Part shown: one piece after another, positions 1 through 6,218 of the stretch
Layout: each line of letters opens with the position of its first letter
Numbering within the stretch: position 1 is the stretch's first letter
Translations under genes and position numbers: made by a program
DNA from: Pseudomonadota bacterium
GTDB taxonomy: Bacteria > Pseudomonadota > Alphaproteobacteria > Sphingomonadales > SMXR01
Length of the DNA: 8,454 nucleotides
Direction of reading: 5' to 3'
NCBI GenBank assembly: GCA_022568115.1
Contig: JADFFP010000042.1
Location: forward strand, 1-8,454
Notes under the pieces: model-generated
Told to the model about the DNA's origin: nothing
Databases searched by the model: none
The model's input: only the letters and a program-made list of their open reading frames with translations

Positions 1-2
1 TC

Positions 3-1193
3 CTCCTTTTCCAGGACGTCCCGGCCATCAAGCTGTTGGCGTTCGAGGCCTGGAACAGCCTGAATTCCCCGGTGCTGGCGGCGCTGCCGCTGTTTATCCT
101 GATGGGCGAGATTTTGTTCGCCAGCCGCTTCCCCAAAGACCTGTTCGACGGCCTGGAGCCATGGACGCGCTCGATCCCGGGCCGGCTTTATCACATCAAC
201 ATCCTGGGCTGTTCGCTGTTCGCCGCGGTCTCCGGCTCATCCGCCGCCACCACCAACACGATCGGGCGGATGACCTTGGGCGAATTGGCGGCGCGCGGTT
301 ATGACCGGAGGCTGGCGATCGGCTCACTGTGCGGGGCCGGCACGCTGGGTTTTCTGATCCCGCCGAGCATTATCCTGATCCTCTACGGGGTGCTGGCCGA
401 GGTTTCGATCCTCGATCTGTTCCTCGCCGGGATTTTGCCGGGGGTGCTCTTAAGCCTCGGTTTCATGGCCTATCTGGCGATCACAACCCGGCTCAGGCCG
501 GAGTTGCTGCCGGAGCGAGGCAACCGGGAGGTGAAGCCCGGGGAACGGCTCCGGGGCCTGCTTAAAATCAGCCCGGCGCTGCTGCTGATACTGGCCATTC
601 TCGGCAGCCTTTATCTCGGTTTCGCCAGCCCCTCAGAGGCCGCGGTGCTGGGCGTCGCCGGGGCGCTGATCATTTCCGCGGTCAAGCGCGACCTCAACTG
701 GCGCAACCTCAAATCGGCGCTGCTGGAAGCGGTCAAGACGGTCTCGATGGTCGGCCTGATCCTCTTGGGCGCGCTGTTCCTGACCCGGGTGATGGCCTAT
801 CTGGAAATCCCCGCTGCGGTGGCCGGCGCCATCGCCGCGCTCGGTCTTGCGCCGGTGCTGCTGATCCCGGTGCTGCTGATCTTCTACATCGCGCTTGGCA
901 TGATCCTCGACGGCCTGTCGGTGGTGGTGATTACGCTCCCGATCGTCCTGCCGCTGGTGGTGGCGGCCGGGTTCGACCCCTTGTGGTTCGGGATTTTCCT
1001 GGTGATTACGGTCGAGATGGCGCAAGTAACGCCGCCGGTCGGCTTTAATCTTTTTGTGGTCCAGAACCTGACCGGTGAGCCGATCGCCATGATCGCCCGC
1101 GCCGCCTTCCCGTTCTTTTTGATTATGGCCGCCTTCGCGCTTCTGATCGCGCTGTTCCCGGTGATTGTGACTTTCCTGCCGGACATTCTTTAA
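3..1193 (+). CDS. dctM: TRAP transporter large permease subunit, DctM family (5' partial)
   Basis: This is the large membrane subunit of a tripartite ATP-independent periplasmic (TRAP) transporter, which imports organic acids or related solutes using an ion gradient and a periplasmic binding protein. The reading frame is open from the first full codon at position 3, so the start lies outside the window. The visible part is 396 residues, and a family length of roughly 425-450 suggests a few dozen residues are missing. Family hallmarks are the VSGSSAAT segment near 228-255, followed by GRM and a GYD motif, and the GFLIPPSIILILYG signature near 348-390. The rest is a series of hydrophobic segments and ends at TAA 1191-1193. 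The TTG at 36 is inside a conserved stretch and is not a believable start. The small permease (DctQ) and binding protein (DctP) genes would be expected upstream. The family is clear, but the substrate cannot be told from this subunit. Confidence 0.93.
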   Translation, partial: LLFQDVPAIKLLAFEAWNSLNSPVLAALPLFILMGEILFASRFPKDLFDGLEPWTRSIPGRLYHINILGCSLFAAVSGSSAATTNTIGRMTLGELAARGYDRRLAIGSLCGAGTLGFLIPPSIILILYGVLAEVSILDLFLAGILPGVLLSLGFMAYLAITTRLRPELLPERGNREVKPGERLRGLLKISPALLLILAILGSLYLGFASPSEAAVLGVAGALIISAVKRDLNWRNLKSALLEAVKTVSMVGLILLGALFLTRVMAYLEIPAAVAGAIAALGLAPVLLIPVLLIFYIALGMILDGLSVVVITLPIVLPLVVAAGFDPLWFGIFLVITVEMAQVTPPVGFNLFVVQNLTGEPIAMIARAAFPFFLIMAAFALLIALFPVIVTFLPDIL

Positions 1194-1196
1194 CCC

Positions 1197-1231
1197 TTGC
1201 CGGGCCGGGCAAACCTGCTATTTAGAACCTC
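1197..1231 (+). promoter_or_regulatory. Possible promoter for a leaderless threonine ammonia-lyase transcript
   Basis: The 38-bp gap between the permease stop and the lyase ATG has no Shine-Dalgarno sequence. It does hold TTGCCG at 1197-1202 and TATTTA at 1219-1224, separated by 16 bp, resembling -35 and -10 boxes. The -10-like box ends 7 bp before the ATG, so transcription from it would begin at or next to the start codon and give a leaderless mRNA. This is inference from spacing alone; co-transcription with the permease is the alternative. Confidence 0.35.
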
Positions 1232-2458
1232 ATGAGCAAACTCCCGATCAGCTTTGAAGATGTGTTGGCGGCCGCCAAGCGCCTCAAGGACGGCATCTAC
1301 CACACCCCGGCGGAATTTTCCGAGGTCCTGTCGGAGGCGGCCGGCAGTGAAATTTTCCTTAAATTCGAGATTTTCCAGCACACCGCCAGCTTCAAGGAGC
1401 GCGGCGCGCTGAATATGCTGCTTAGCCTGTCGGATGAGGAAAAGAAGCACGGGGTGGTCGCCGCCTCGGCCGGCAATCATGCCCAGGGGGTGGCCTTTCA
1501 CGCCGCCCGCCTCGGCATTCCCGCCACCATCGTGATGCCCAAGGACACCCCCTTCACCAAGATCAAGCGCAGCGAAGTGTTCGGCGCCACAATTGTTCTT
1601 CATGGCGCGACCTTCGCCGATGCAATGACCGAGGCGCGGCGGCTCGAGAAGCAAAAGCGCCTGATTTTTATCCCGACCTACGACCACCCGCTGATCATGG
1701 CTGGCCAGGGCACCGTGGCGGTGGAGTTTCTGAAGCGTTTTGCCGATCTGGATGCGCTTATTGTGCCGGTCGGGGGCGGCGGGCTGATCGCCGGCTGCGC
1801 GGTGGCGGCCAAGGCGATCAAACCGGGTATCAAGGTCTACGGGGTGCAAAGCGAGGTTTATCCGTCGATGAAAGCCGCATTGGAGGGACGCACCATCGAC
1901 CCGGCCCGCCAAACCATCGCCGAGGGCATCGCCATCAAGGAGCCGGGCAAGCTGACCGCCCGGGTGGTTGAGGCGCTGGTCGATGATATCCTGATCGTCC
2001 CCGAGCACCTGATCGAGCGCGCCATCAACATGTTTATCGAGGTCGAAAAGGTGGTGGTCGAGGGCGCCGGGGCGGCGCCGCTGGCCGCCGTGATGCAATA
2101 CCCGGACCTGTTCAGGGGGCAAAAAACCGGCCTGGTGCTTTCCGGCGGCAATATCGACCCGAAACTTCTCGCTTACTCGCTGATGCGCGGTCTGGCCCGC
2201 GACGGGCGCATTTCGCGGCTGCGCGTCACCACCCCGGACCTGCCCGGGTCGCTGGCCAAGCTGACCGCGATTGTCGCGGAAAACGGCGGCAATGTGATCG
2301 AGGTCTACCACCAGCGCCAGTTCGCCGACATCGCGCTTAAATACACCAGCATCGAAATGGTGATCGAGACCAAGGACGCCGGTCACGCCAAAACCATCGT
2401 CACCGCGCTTGAAGCGCAAGGCTTCGAGGTGGTGACCATCTCGCTCACCGAAGGTTAA
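1232..2458 (+). CDS. ilvA: Threonine ammonia-lyase (threonine dehydratase) with C-terminal ACT domain
   Basis: This PLP-dependent cytosolic enzyme deaminates L-threonine (and usually L-serine) to 2-oxobutyrate and ammonia, feeding isoleucine synthesis or threonine breakdown. The 408-residue product has the fold-type II catalytic domain over about residues 1-315. The Schiff-base lysine is K55 in SFKERGA. SAGNHAQG follows at 79-86, the phosphate-binding glycine loop PVGGGG at 179-184, and SGGNID at 304-309, whose serine normally contacts the pyridine nitrogen. Residues from about 325 to the end form one ACT-like regulatory domain with the PGSLAKL motif. This length matches the single-ACT class rather than the roughly 510-residue biosynthetic IlvA with two ACT-like repeats or the short TdcB without one. 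The ACT domain suggests allosteric control by an amino acid. The ATG at 1232 is the only sensible start although no ribosome-binding site is visible. It lies 38 bp after the TRAP permease on the same strand. A biosynthetic versus catabolic role is not decidable here. Confidence 0.95.
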   Translation: MSKLPISFEDVLAAAKRLKDGIYHTPAEFSEVLSEAAGSEIFLKFEIFQHTASFKERGALNMLLSLSDEEKKHGVVAASAGNHAQGVAFHAARLGIPATIVMPKDTPFTKIKRSEVFGATIVLHGATFADAMTEARRLEKQKRLIFIPTYDHPLIMAGQGTVAVEFLKRFADLDALIVPVGGGGLIAGCAVAAKAIKPGIKVYGVQSEVYPSMKAALEGRTIDPARQTIAEGIAIKEPGKLTARVVEALVDDILIVPEHLIERAINMFIEVEKVVVEGAGAAPLAAVMQYPDLFRGQKTGLVLSGGNIDPKLLAYSLMRGLARDGRISRLRVTTPDLPGSLAKLTAIVAENGGNVIEVYHQRQFADIALKYTSIEMVIETKDAGHAKTIVTALEAQGFEVVTISLTEG

Positions 2459-2459
2459 C

Positions 2460-2497
2460 CAGTTGACAGCAATCAGTTGGCAGATGTCAGTTTTCAG
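2460..2497. repeat. Three tandem CAGTTnnCAG units with 14-bp period
   Basis: CAGTTGACAG at 2460, CAGTTGGCAG at 2474 and CAGTTTTCAG at 2488 start exactly 14 bp apart, immediately after the threonine ammonia-lyase stop codon. The flanking four bases of each unit are not conserved apart from a final T in the first two. The function is unknown; it may be a degenerate short tandem repeat. Confidence 0.6.
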
Positions 2498-2527
2498 TGG
2501 CCGGAAGCTGGAATTCTGTAACCTGAC

Positions 2528-2561
2528 ATACCTGTAGCTGTATTAGCTACAGGTATTTTCA
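2528..2561 (+). terminator. Candidate intrinsic terminator after threonine ammonia-lyase
   Basis: A perfect 12-bp stem (ATACCTGTAGCT at 2528-2539 pairing with AGCTACAGGTAT at 2545-2556) closes a 5-nt loop and is followed by a short T-run (TTTC, then ATT). It sits 70 bp downstream of the stop codon. The stem is only moderately GC-rich and the T-run is short, so termination strength is uncertain. Confidence 0.6.
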
Positions 2562-2577
2562 TTCCTGCCCTGAACCT

Positions 2578-2614
2578 ACCTATATCGGGTTTCAATATAG
2601 GTTCTAATTTTTAC
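2578..2614 (+). terminator. Second, weaker hairpin with T-rich tail
   Basis: ACCTATAT at 2578-2585 pairs with ATATAGGT at 2595-2602 across a 9-nt loop and is followed by TCTAATTTTTAC. The stem is AT-rich, so it may be a backup terminator or only a chance inverted repeat. It lies 21 bp after the first hairpin. Confidence 0.3.
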
Positions 2615-2625
2615 TATTTATTTTC

Positions 2626-2727
2626 CACCCTCACCCTACCCTCTCCCATCAAGGGAGAGGGGATAACGGCAGTGCACTTCTTAAACCCCCTCTCCCCTCC
2701 GCGGGAGAGGGGTGGGGTGAGGGGGTG
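2626..2727. repeat. CCCTCTCCC-type extragenic palindromic element (full copy)
   Basis: Two hairpins lie in series: CCCTCTCCC at 2639-2647 pairs with GGGAGAGGG at 2653-2661, and CCCCTCTCCC at 2687-2696 pairs with GGGAGAGGGG at 2703-2712. The outer flanks, CACCCTCACCCTA on the left and a GGTGGGGTGAGGGGGTG run on the right, are themselves near-complementary, so the whole 100 bp can fold as one long imperfect palindrome. Elements of this look are widespread between genes in proteobacterial genomes. No transposase is present. Confidence 0.75.
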
Positions 2728-2739
2728 ATTCAAAAAATA

Positions 2740-2816
2740 GTCATACCCGCGCAAGCGGGAATCCATAGGCTCCTATTTATACAACAAAAACATGGATGCC
2801 CGTTTCTCGCCTGGGC
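2740..2816. repeat. GTCATACC-type palindromic repeat, copy A (degraded right end)
   Basis: The left end GTCATACCCGCGCAAGCGGG (2740-2759) contains a stem CCCGC (2746-2750)/GCGGG (2755-2759) with a GCAA loop. An inner inverted pair ATCCAT (2761-2766) and ATGGAT (2792-2797) brackets the centre. AACAAAAACA (2783-2792) followed by GGATGCCCG matches the same internal block in copy B. The right-end hairpin is degraded, with only GCCC (2798-2801)/GGGC (2813-2816) left. Confidence 0.6.
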
Positions 2817-2904
2817 GTAGCTGAAGTTCCTCTTCCGCCTTCGTTTCACTATTGCGTGACAGGTCGGCGTAGCCTGGTCACGGGCCTGACCACCAACACA
2901 TATT

Positions 2905-3003
2905 GTCATACCGGCGTAGGCCGGTATCCGGCAAATGTTTGTGCAATTCTCCGGACTTTAAAACAAAAACAAAATCCGGATGCCCGAATAAATCGGGCAT
3001 GAC
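2905..3003. repeat. GTCATACC-type palindromic repeat, copy B (intact)
   Basis: GTCAT at 2905-2909 and ATGAC at 2999-3003 are the inverted ends. The left hairpin is ACCGGC (2910-2915)/GCCGGT (2920-2925) with loop GTAG; the right hairpin is ATGCCCGA (2980-2987)/TCGGGCAT (2993-3000). ATCCGG (2926-2931) pairs with CCGGAT (2976-2981) internally. It shares the GTCATACC start, the AACAAAAACA block (2962-2971) and GGATGCCCG with copy A, giving a roughly 100-bp element that looks like a small non-autonomous palindromic repeat. Confidence 0.7.
2960..3000 (-). terminator. Candidate intrinsic terminator for the efflux operon
   Basis: Read on the minus strand, an 8-bp stem ATGCCCGA/TCGGGCAT (2980-3000, 5-nt loop) is followed after 5 nt by a long T-rich tract (TTTTGTTTTTGTTTT, the complement of 2961-2975). 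It lies about 65 bp downstream of the RND pump stop codon. The right hairpin of palindromic repeat copy B supplies the stem, so the repeat may serve as the terminator. Confidence 0.5.
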
Positions 3004-3014
3004 AGATAAGAAAG

Positions 3015-3053
3015 TCCTCTCCCCTCCGAGGGAGAGGATTTAGGTGAGGGGGT
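3015..3053. repeat. CCCTCTCCC-type palindromic element (partial copy)
   Basis: TCCTCTCCC at 3015-3023 pairs with GGGAGAGGA at 3030-3038 around a CTCCGA loop, followed by AGGTGAGGGGGT. This matches the right half of the element at 2626-2727, with the outermost stem pair changed from C-G to T-A on both sides. It begins 12 bp before the RND pump gene's 3' end. Confidence 0.65.
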
Positions 3054-3065
3054 AAAATTAATAAG

Positions 3066-3992
3066 CTATTCCGCGGGTTGCGGGGTTGAGCGGCGCTGGC
3101 CTTGTTTGGCCGGCCCCTGGGCGGAAATATCTTTTTCCTGGAGCCGCAGCTTGCGCTCGACAAAGCCGGGCGAGCCGGTGTATTTGCCGAAGGTATTGTA
3201 GAACACCGGGATAACGATCAGGGTAAAGAAGGTGGCGATCACCACTCCGAACAGGATGATCACGCCGATCGAGACCCGGCTTTCCGAGCCCGGGCCAGCG
3301 GCCAACACCAGCGGCAGGGTCCCGGCGGCGGTGGAAAGGCCGGTCATCACCACCGGACGCAGGCGGATTTTAGCGGCCTCGACCACGGCGGTGGTGACAT
3401 CCATTCCGTCATCGCGGAGCTGGTTGGCAAATTCAACGATCAGAATGCCGTTCTTGGCGGCGATGCCGATCAGGATAATCAGGCCAACGCCGGAATAAAT
3501 GTTGAGGGTATAGCCGGTGATATAAAGCCCGAACAAACCGCCGGCCATCGCTAATGGCACCGCCAGCATAATCGTGAAGGGGTGAATAAAGCTCTCAAAC
3601 TGGGCCGCCAGCACCAGATAAACGATTAACAGCGACAGCAAAAAAGTAAAGACAAACGCGATCAGCGCTTCCTGGTATTCGCGGGCATCTCCCTTGACAT
3701 CAGAATAAACCGCCTCGGGGGCCTCTTCCGGCACGATGCTCTGGATAAATTCCAGGCCCTCGCCGAGGCTGTAGCCGGGCGCCAGATCGGCGGTAATGGT
3801 CAGCGCCCTGATCCGGTTGTAGCGGCGCAAGGCCCCGGCCTCGGCGACATTCCTCAGGGTCACCAGGCTGGACAGCGGAACCAGCTCTCCGGTCCGTTCG
3901 GAGCGGACAAAAATATTTTCGATATCGGAGGGATTGATGCGGTTTTCCTCACTGGCCTGCAGCATCACGTTATATCCCTCGCTCCGGTCCAC
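3066..3992 (-). CDS. RND efflux transporter, C-terminal portion (308 aa after the amber codon)
   Basis: This holds the end of the second periplasmic loop (FVRSERTGELVPLSSLV, then APGYSLGE), TM8-TM12, and the TM10 proton-relay lysine in AAKNGILIVEFA (K922 in full-gene numbering). It also contains the RLRPVVMTGLSTAAGTLPL and VIPVFYN segments seen in all AcrB-type pumps. It opens with a GTG at 3990-3992 right after the TAG, but no Shine-Dalgarno precedes that codon. A product starting there would begin with periplasmic sequence that has no signal or membrane anchor in front of it, so independent synthesis as a working subunit is unlikely. The C-terminal tail (residues 285-308) is polar and basic, and the stop is TAG at 3066-3068. 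Confidence 0.8.
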   Translation of the reverse strand: MDRSEGYNVMLQASEENRINPSDIENIFVRSERTGELVPLSSLVTLRNVAEAGALRRYNRIRALTITADLAPGYSLGEGLEFIQSIVPEEAPEAVYSDVKGDAREYQEALIAFVFTFLLSLLIVYLVLAAQFESFIHPFTIMLAVPLAMAGGLFGLYITGYTLNIYSGVGLIILIGIAAKNGILIVEFANQLRDDGMDVTTAVVEAAKIRLRPVVMTGLSTAAGTLPLVLAAGPGSESRVSIGVIILFGVVIATFFTLIVIPVFYNTFGKYTGSPGFVERKLRLQEKDISAQGPAKQGQRRSTPQPAE

Positions 3993-6218
3993 CTAGGTGG
4001 TCACGCGCCGTCCCGCCAGCATGGTCTCGAGCGTCCGGCCGATCGCGGAAACCGAAACCCCGATATCGGCGGCCCGGTCGCGGTCGACGTCAACCCTCAC
4101 CTGGGGCTGGGTTTCCTGGTAGTCGGTATCGATGTTGATCAGCCCCGGATAGTCCCGGAGCCGGGCCACCATCCGGTCCCTGATCCCGGCCAGTTCGTGA
4201 TAGGTGTTGGCGCCAATGACAAACTGGATCTCCCCGCCGCCGCCGCCGCCATGGCCAAACTCCTGGATAAAAACCTGAACCTCGGTGACATCGGTAAGCT
4301 GGGCCCTGACCCAGGCGAGAATTTCCTTGCTCTCTTTATCGCGGCTCTTCCAATGCGGCAGAATGACAATCCCGGTGGCCGAATTGACCGCCTCCGAGGT
4401 GGTCCTGAAGCCCGGAATATTAATCAGCAGCGTTTCGATATCACCCTCTTCAACCCCGGCCAGAAGAAGCTCTTCAACCTCGCTGACCGCGCCCCGCATG
4501 GCTTCGAACCCGGTGCCCTCGGTGGCGCGGATGCTCATGAAAAAGCCGCCGCGATCCTCGGACGGGGCAAACTCGAACTTTACCGCCATGAAAAGGCCGA
4601 TGGTTATCATGAGCGCCGCCAGCAGCATCGCGGCCATCGGCCAGACGTTGGCCAGGGTCGTGCGCAGCACCTTGTCATAGCTTTTGTTGACCGCTTCGAA
4701 CCACGTCAGCAGATGCTTTCTCAGCCAGGTTTTCTTTTCCTTGCGGGTCAGAAGTTTCGAGCACAGCATGGCCGACAGAGTGAGCGCCACGAAGGTCGAA
4801 AAACCGACCGCGGCGGTGATCGTCAGCGCCAGTTCCTTTAAGATCCTCGAGATATTGCCTTCGAGAAAAAACACCGGCAGGAAAATACTGATCAGCACCA
4901 GCGTGGTGGCGATCACCGCGAACGAAACCTGACGGGTGCCGCGGTAGGCTGCGAGAAGCGCCGGCTCGCCGCTTTCCACCCGCCGGTAGCAGTTTTCCAG
5001 CACCACGATCGAATCATCGACCACCAGGCCGATCGTCAGCACCAGCGCCAGCAGGGTCAGCATATTGATTGAATAGCCGGCCAGGCTGAGCGCCCAGAAG
5101 GTCGCCATGATACTGACCGGAACCGTGATCGCGGGAATAAAGGCGGCCCGGAAACTGCCCAGAAACAGATAAATCACGATGATCACCAGGACCATCGCCA
5201 CCAGCAGGGTCTGGTACACCCTGGTGATCGCTTCGGCGACAAATTGCGAGGAATCCCACGAAACGCTTAAAGTGATGTGGGAGGGAAGCCGTTTGGCGAT
5301 CCGTTCCGCTTCGGTCTTTACCGCCTCGGCGACATCCAGGATATTGGCCTGGGATTGTTTGACAATGCCGATGCTTTGCCCGGTCAGGCCGTTGCGGCGG
5401 TATTCGGTCCTGGGGTTTTCCGCGCCGATCTCAATCCGGGCGACCTCGCCCAGCCTAACCAGGTGGCCGTCCTCCCCTTCTTTCAGAACCAGATTCTTGA
5501 AATCGTCAGGGGTCTGGTAAACCCGTTCGACCCGAAGCGTAAAATCGCGGGTTTCCGATTCCAGGCGGCCCGCCGGCAGCTCGACGTTCTCGGCTCTCAG
5601 CGCCGCTTCAATGTCGGGGATGGTCAGGTCCCGGGCGGCCATCGCCTGGCGGTCCAGCCAGATCCGTATCGAGGGCCGCTGGCGGCTGCCGATCCTGACC
5701 CGGGCGACCCCCTCGACCACCGAAAGCTGGTCTTCGATATTTCTTTCGATAAAGTCCGTGAGCTGCAGATTATCCATGATCGTGCTGGTCACGCCGAACC
5801 AAAGAATCGGTGATTCATTGAAATTTATTTTTTGCACCTGGGGCGGGTCGACCTCTTCAGGAAGCACCCGGAGGATCGACGAAACCCGGTCGCGGATATC
5901 GTTGACACCCACCTCCAGGGGGTGACTGAGCTTGAACTCGACAACCACCGACGAGACCCCGTTGCTGCTGGTCGAGCTTATCGATTTTATGCCCTCGATC
6001 CCGGCGATGCTGTTTTCAATAATCTGGGTCAGGCGGTTTTCAACCACCGCCGCCGAAGCGCCGGGATATACGGCGATGATGGAGACGATTGGAATCTCAA
6101 AATCCGGCAATTCGCGAACCGGCAAATCCTTGAATGACAAAATCCCGAAGGCGACCAGCATCACGCTCATCACGGTGGCGAAAACCGGGCGTTTGACCGA
6201 GATGTCAGAAAGAATCAT
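3993..6218 (-). CDS. RND efflux transporter, N-terminal portion (741 aa up to the amber codon)
   Basis: This part encodes the first two thirds of an inner-membrane proton/drug antiporter of the AcrB/MexF type, which takes substrates from the periplasm and outer leaflet and passes them to an outer-membrane channel. Residues 12-30 form TM1; the first large periplasmic loop follows with the YPGASA, IEGI and P..V..PQVQKI segments. TM2-TM6 lie at about 330-500, including GLVVDDSIVVLEN in TM4, where D401 and D402 match the proton-relay aspartates. TM7 follows near 530-560, then the start of the second periplasmic loop with a six-glycine run at 657-662. The portion stops inside that loop, so alone it lacks TM8-TM12 and the partner lysine of the proton relay and should not transport. 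Upstream in-frame codons to 6320 only read through the adaptor gene in another frame. Confidence 0.85.
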   Translation of the reverse strand: MILSDISVKRPVFATVMSVMLVAFGILSFKDLPVRELPDFEIPIVSIIAVYPGASAAVVENRLTQIIENSIAGIEGIKSISSTSSNGVSSVVVEFKLSHPLEVGVNDIRDRVSSILRVLPEEVDPPQVQKINFNESPILWFGVTSTIMDNLQLTDFIERNIEDQLSVVEGVARVRIGSRQRPSIRIWLDRQAMAARDLTIPDIEAALRAENVELPAGRLESETRDFTLRVERVYQTPDDFKNLVLKEGEDGHLVRLGEVARIEIGAENPRTEYRRNGLTGQSIGIVKQSQANILDVAEAVKTEAERIAKRLPSHITLSVSWDSSQFVAEAITRVYQTLLVAMVLVIIVIYLFLGSFRAAFIPAITVPVSIMATFWALSLAGYSINMLTLLALVLTIGLVVDDSIVVLENCYRRVESGEPALLAAYRGTRQVSFAVIATTLVLISIFLPVFFLEGNISRILKELALTITAAVGFSTFVALTLSAMLCSKLLTRKEKKTWLRKHLLTWFEAVNKSYDKVLRTTLANVWPMAAMLLAALMITIGLFMAVKFEFAPSEDRGGFFMSIRATEGTGFEAMRGAVSEVEELLLAGVEEGDIETLLINIPGFRTTSEAVNSATGIVILPHWKSRDKESKEILAWVRAQLTDVTEVQVFIQEFGHGGGGGGEIQFVIGANTYHELAGIRDRMVARLRDYPGLINIDTDYQETQPQVRVDVDRDRAADIGVSVSAIGRTLETMLAGRRVTT

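Larger units (their letters stand above)
2459..3065. other. Gene-free repeat-rich intergenic region
   Basis: No credible gene is present in these 607 bp between the convergent threonine ammonia-lyase and RND pump genes. The short open frames across it read through repeats and lack coding character. Base composition is patchy, with AT-rich stretches between GC-rich hairpins. Individual repeats and terminator candidates are listed separately. Such a cluster of palindromic elements between two converging 3' ends is a typical location for extragenic palindromic repeats. Confidence 0.85.
3066..6218 (-). pseudogene. HAE-1 RND efflux pump gene split by an in-frame amber codon
   Basis: Reading frame, length and domain order describe one RND pump gene of 1,050 codons plus the terminal stop, interrupted only by TAG at 3993-3995 (codon 742). 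Sequence on both sides is in the same frame and joins at the point where family members continue from RRVTT into a DR.E.Y.V.LQ stretch, where the replaced position is usually an aromatic residue. No frameshift or other stop was found, and coding quality after the TAG is as good as before it. It could be a recent nonsense mutation, a sequence error, or readthrough. The authentic terminal stop (3066-3068) is also TAG, which argues against TAG being generally read as sense. The start at 6218 is chosen because MILSDISVKRP is the standard N-terminus of the family and AGGAAG lies 6 nt upstream (6225-6230). It overlaps the adaptor's stop by 14 nt, implying translational coupling. Confidence 0.85.

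Noticed and set aside
1190..2419. Long open frame of about 409 codons on the minus strand opposite threonine ammonia-lyase
   Set aside because: Its product is rich in His, Arg, Gly, Asp and Gln with no recognisable domain, the usual antisense shadow of a GC-rich gene; the plus strand has a complete enzyme with all motifs.
2796..3002. 68-codon open frame in the intergenic region
   Set aside because: It runs through the palindromic repeats and has no plausible start context; its composition simply reflects the repeats.
2459..3065. CRISPR array
   Set aside because: The repeats are palindromic elements of differing kinds without regular repeat-spacer periodicity, and no cas gene is present.
3066..3992. 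Independent small membrane gene starting at the GTG after the amber codon
   Set aside because: No ribosome-binding site precedes the GTG, and the product would begin in the middle of a periplasmic domain without an export signal; it is the tail of the pump.
3993..3995. Genome-wide reassignment of TAG to an amino acid
   Set aside because: The same gene ends with TAG at 3066-3068 at the usual family C-terminus; reading it as sense would extend the protein about 36 residues into intergenic repeats.
4233..4250. Six consecutive glycine codons in the pump as a possible unstable repeat
   Set aside because: Glycine-rich stretches at this place are common in this pump family, and 18 bp is too short to call a phase-variable tract.
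4197..4841. Open frame of about 214 codons on the plus strand inside the RND gene
   Set aside because: It is a shadow of the pump gene with low-complexity composition and no family resemblance.
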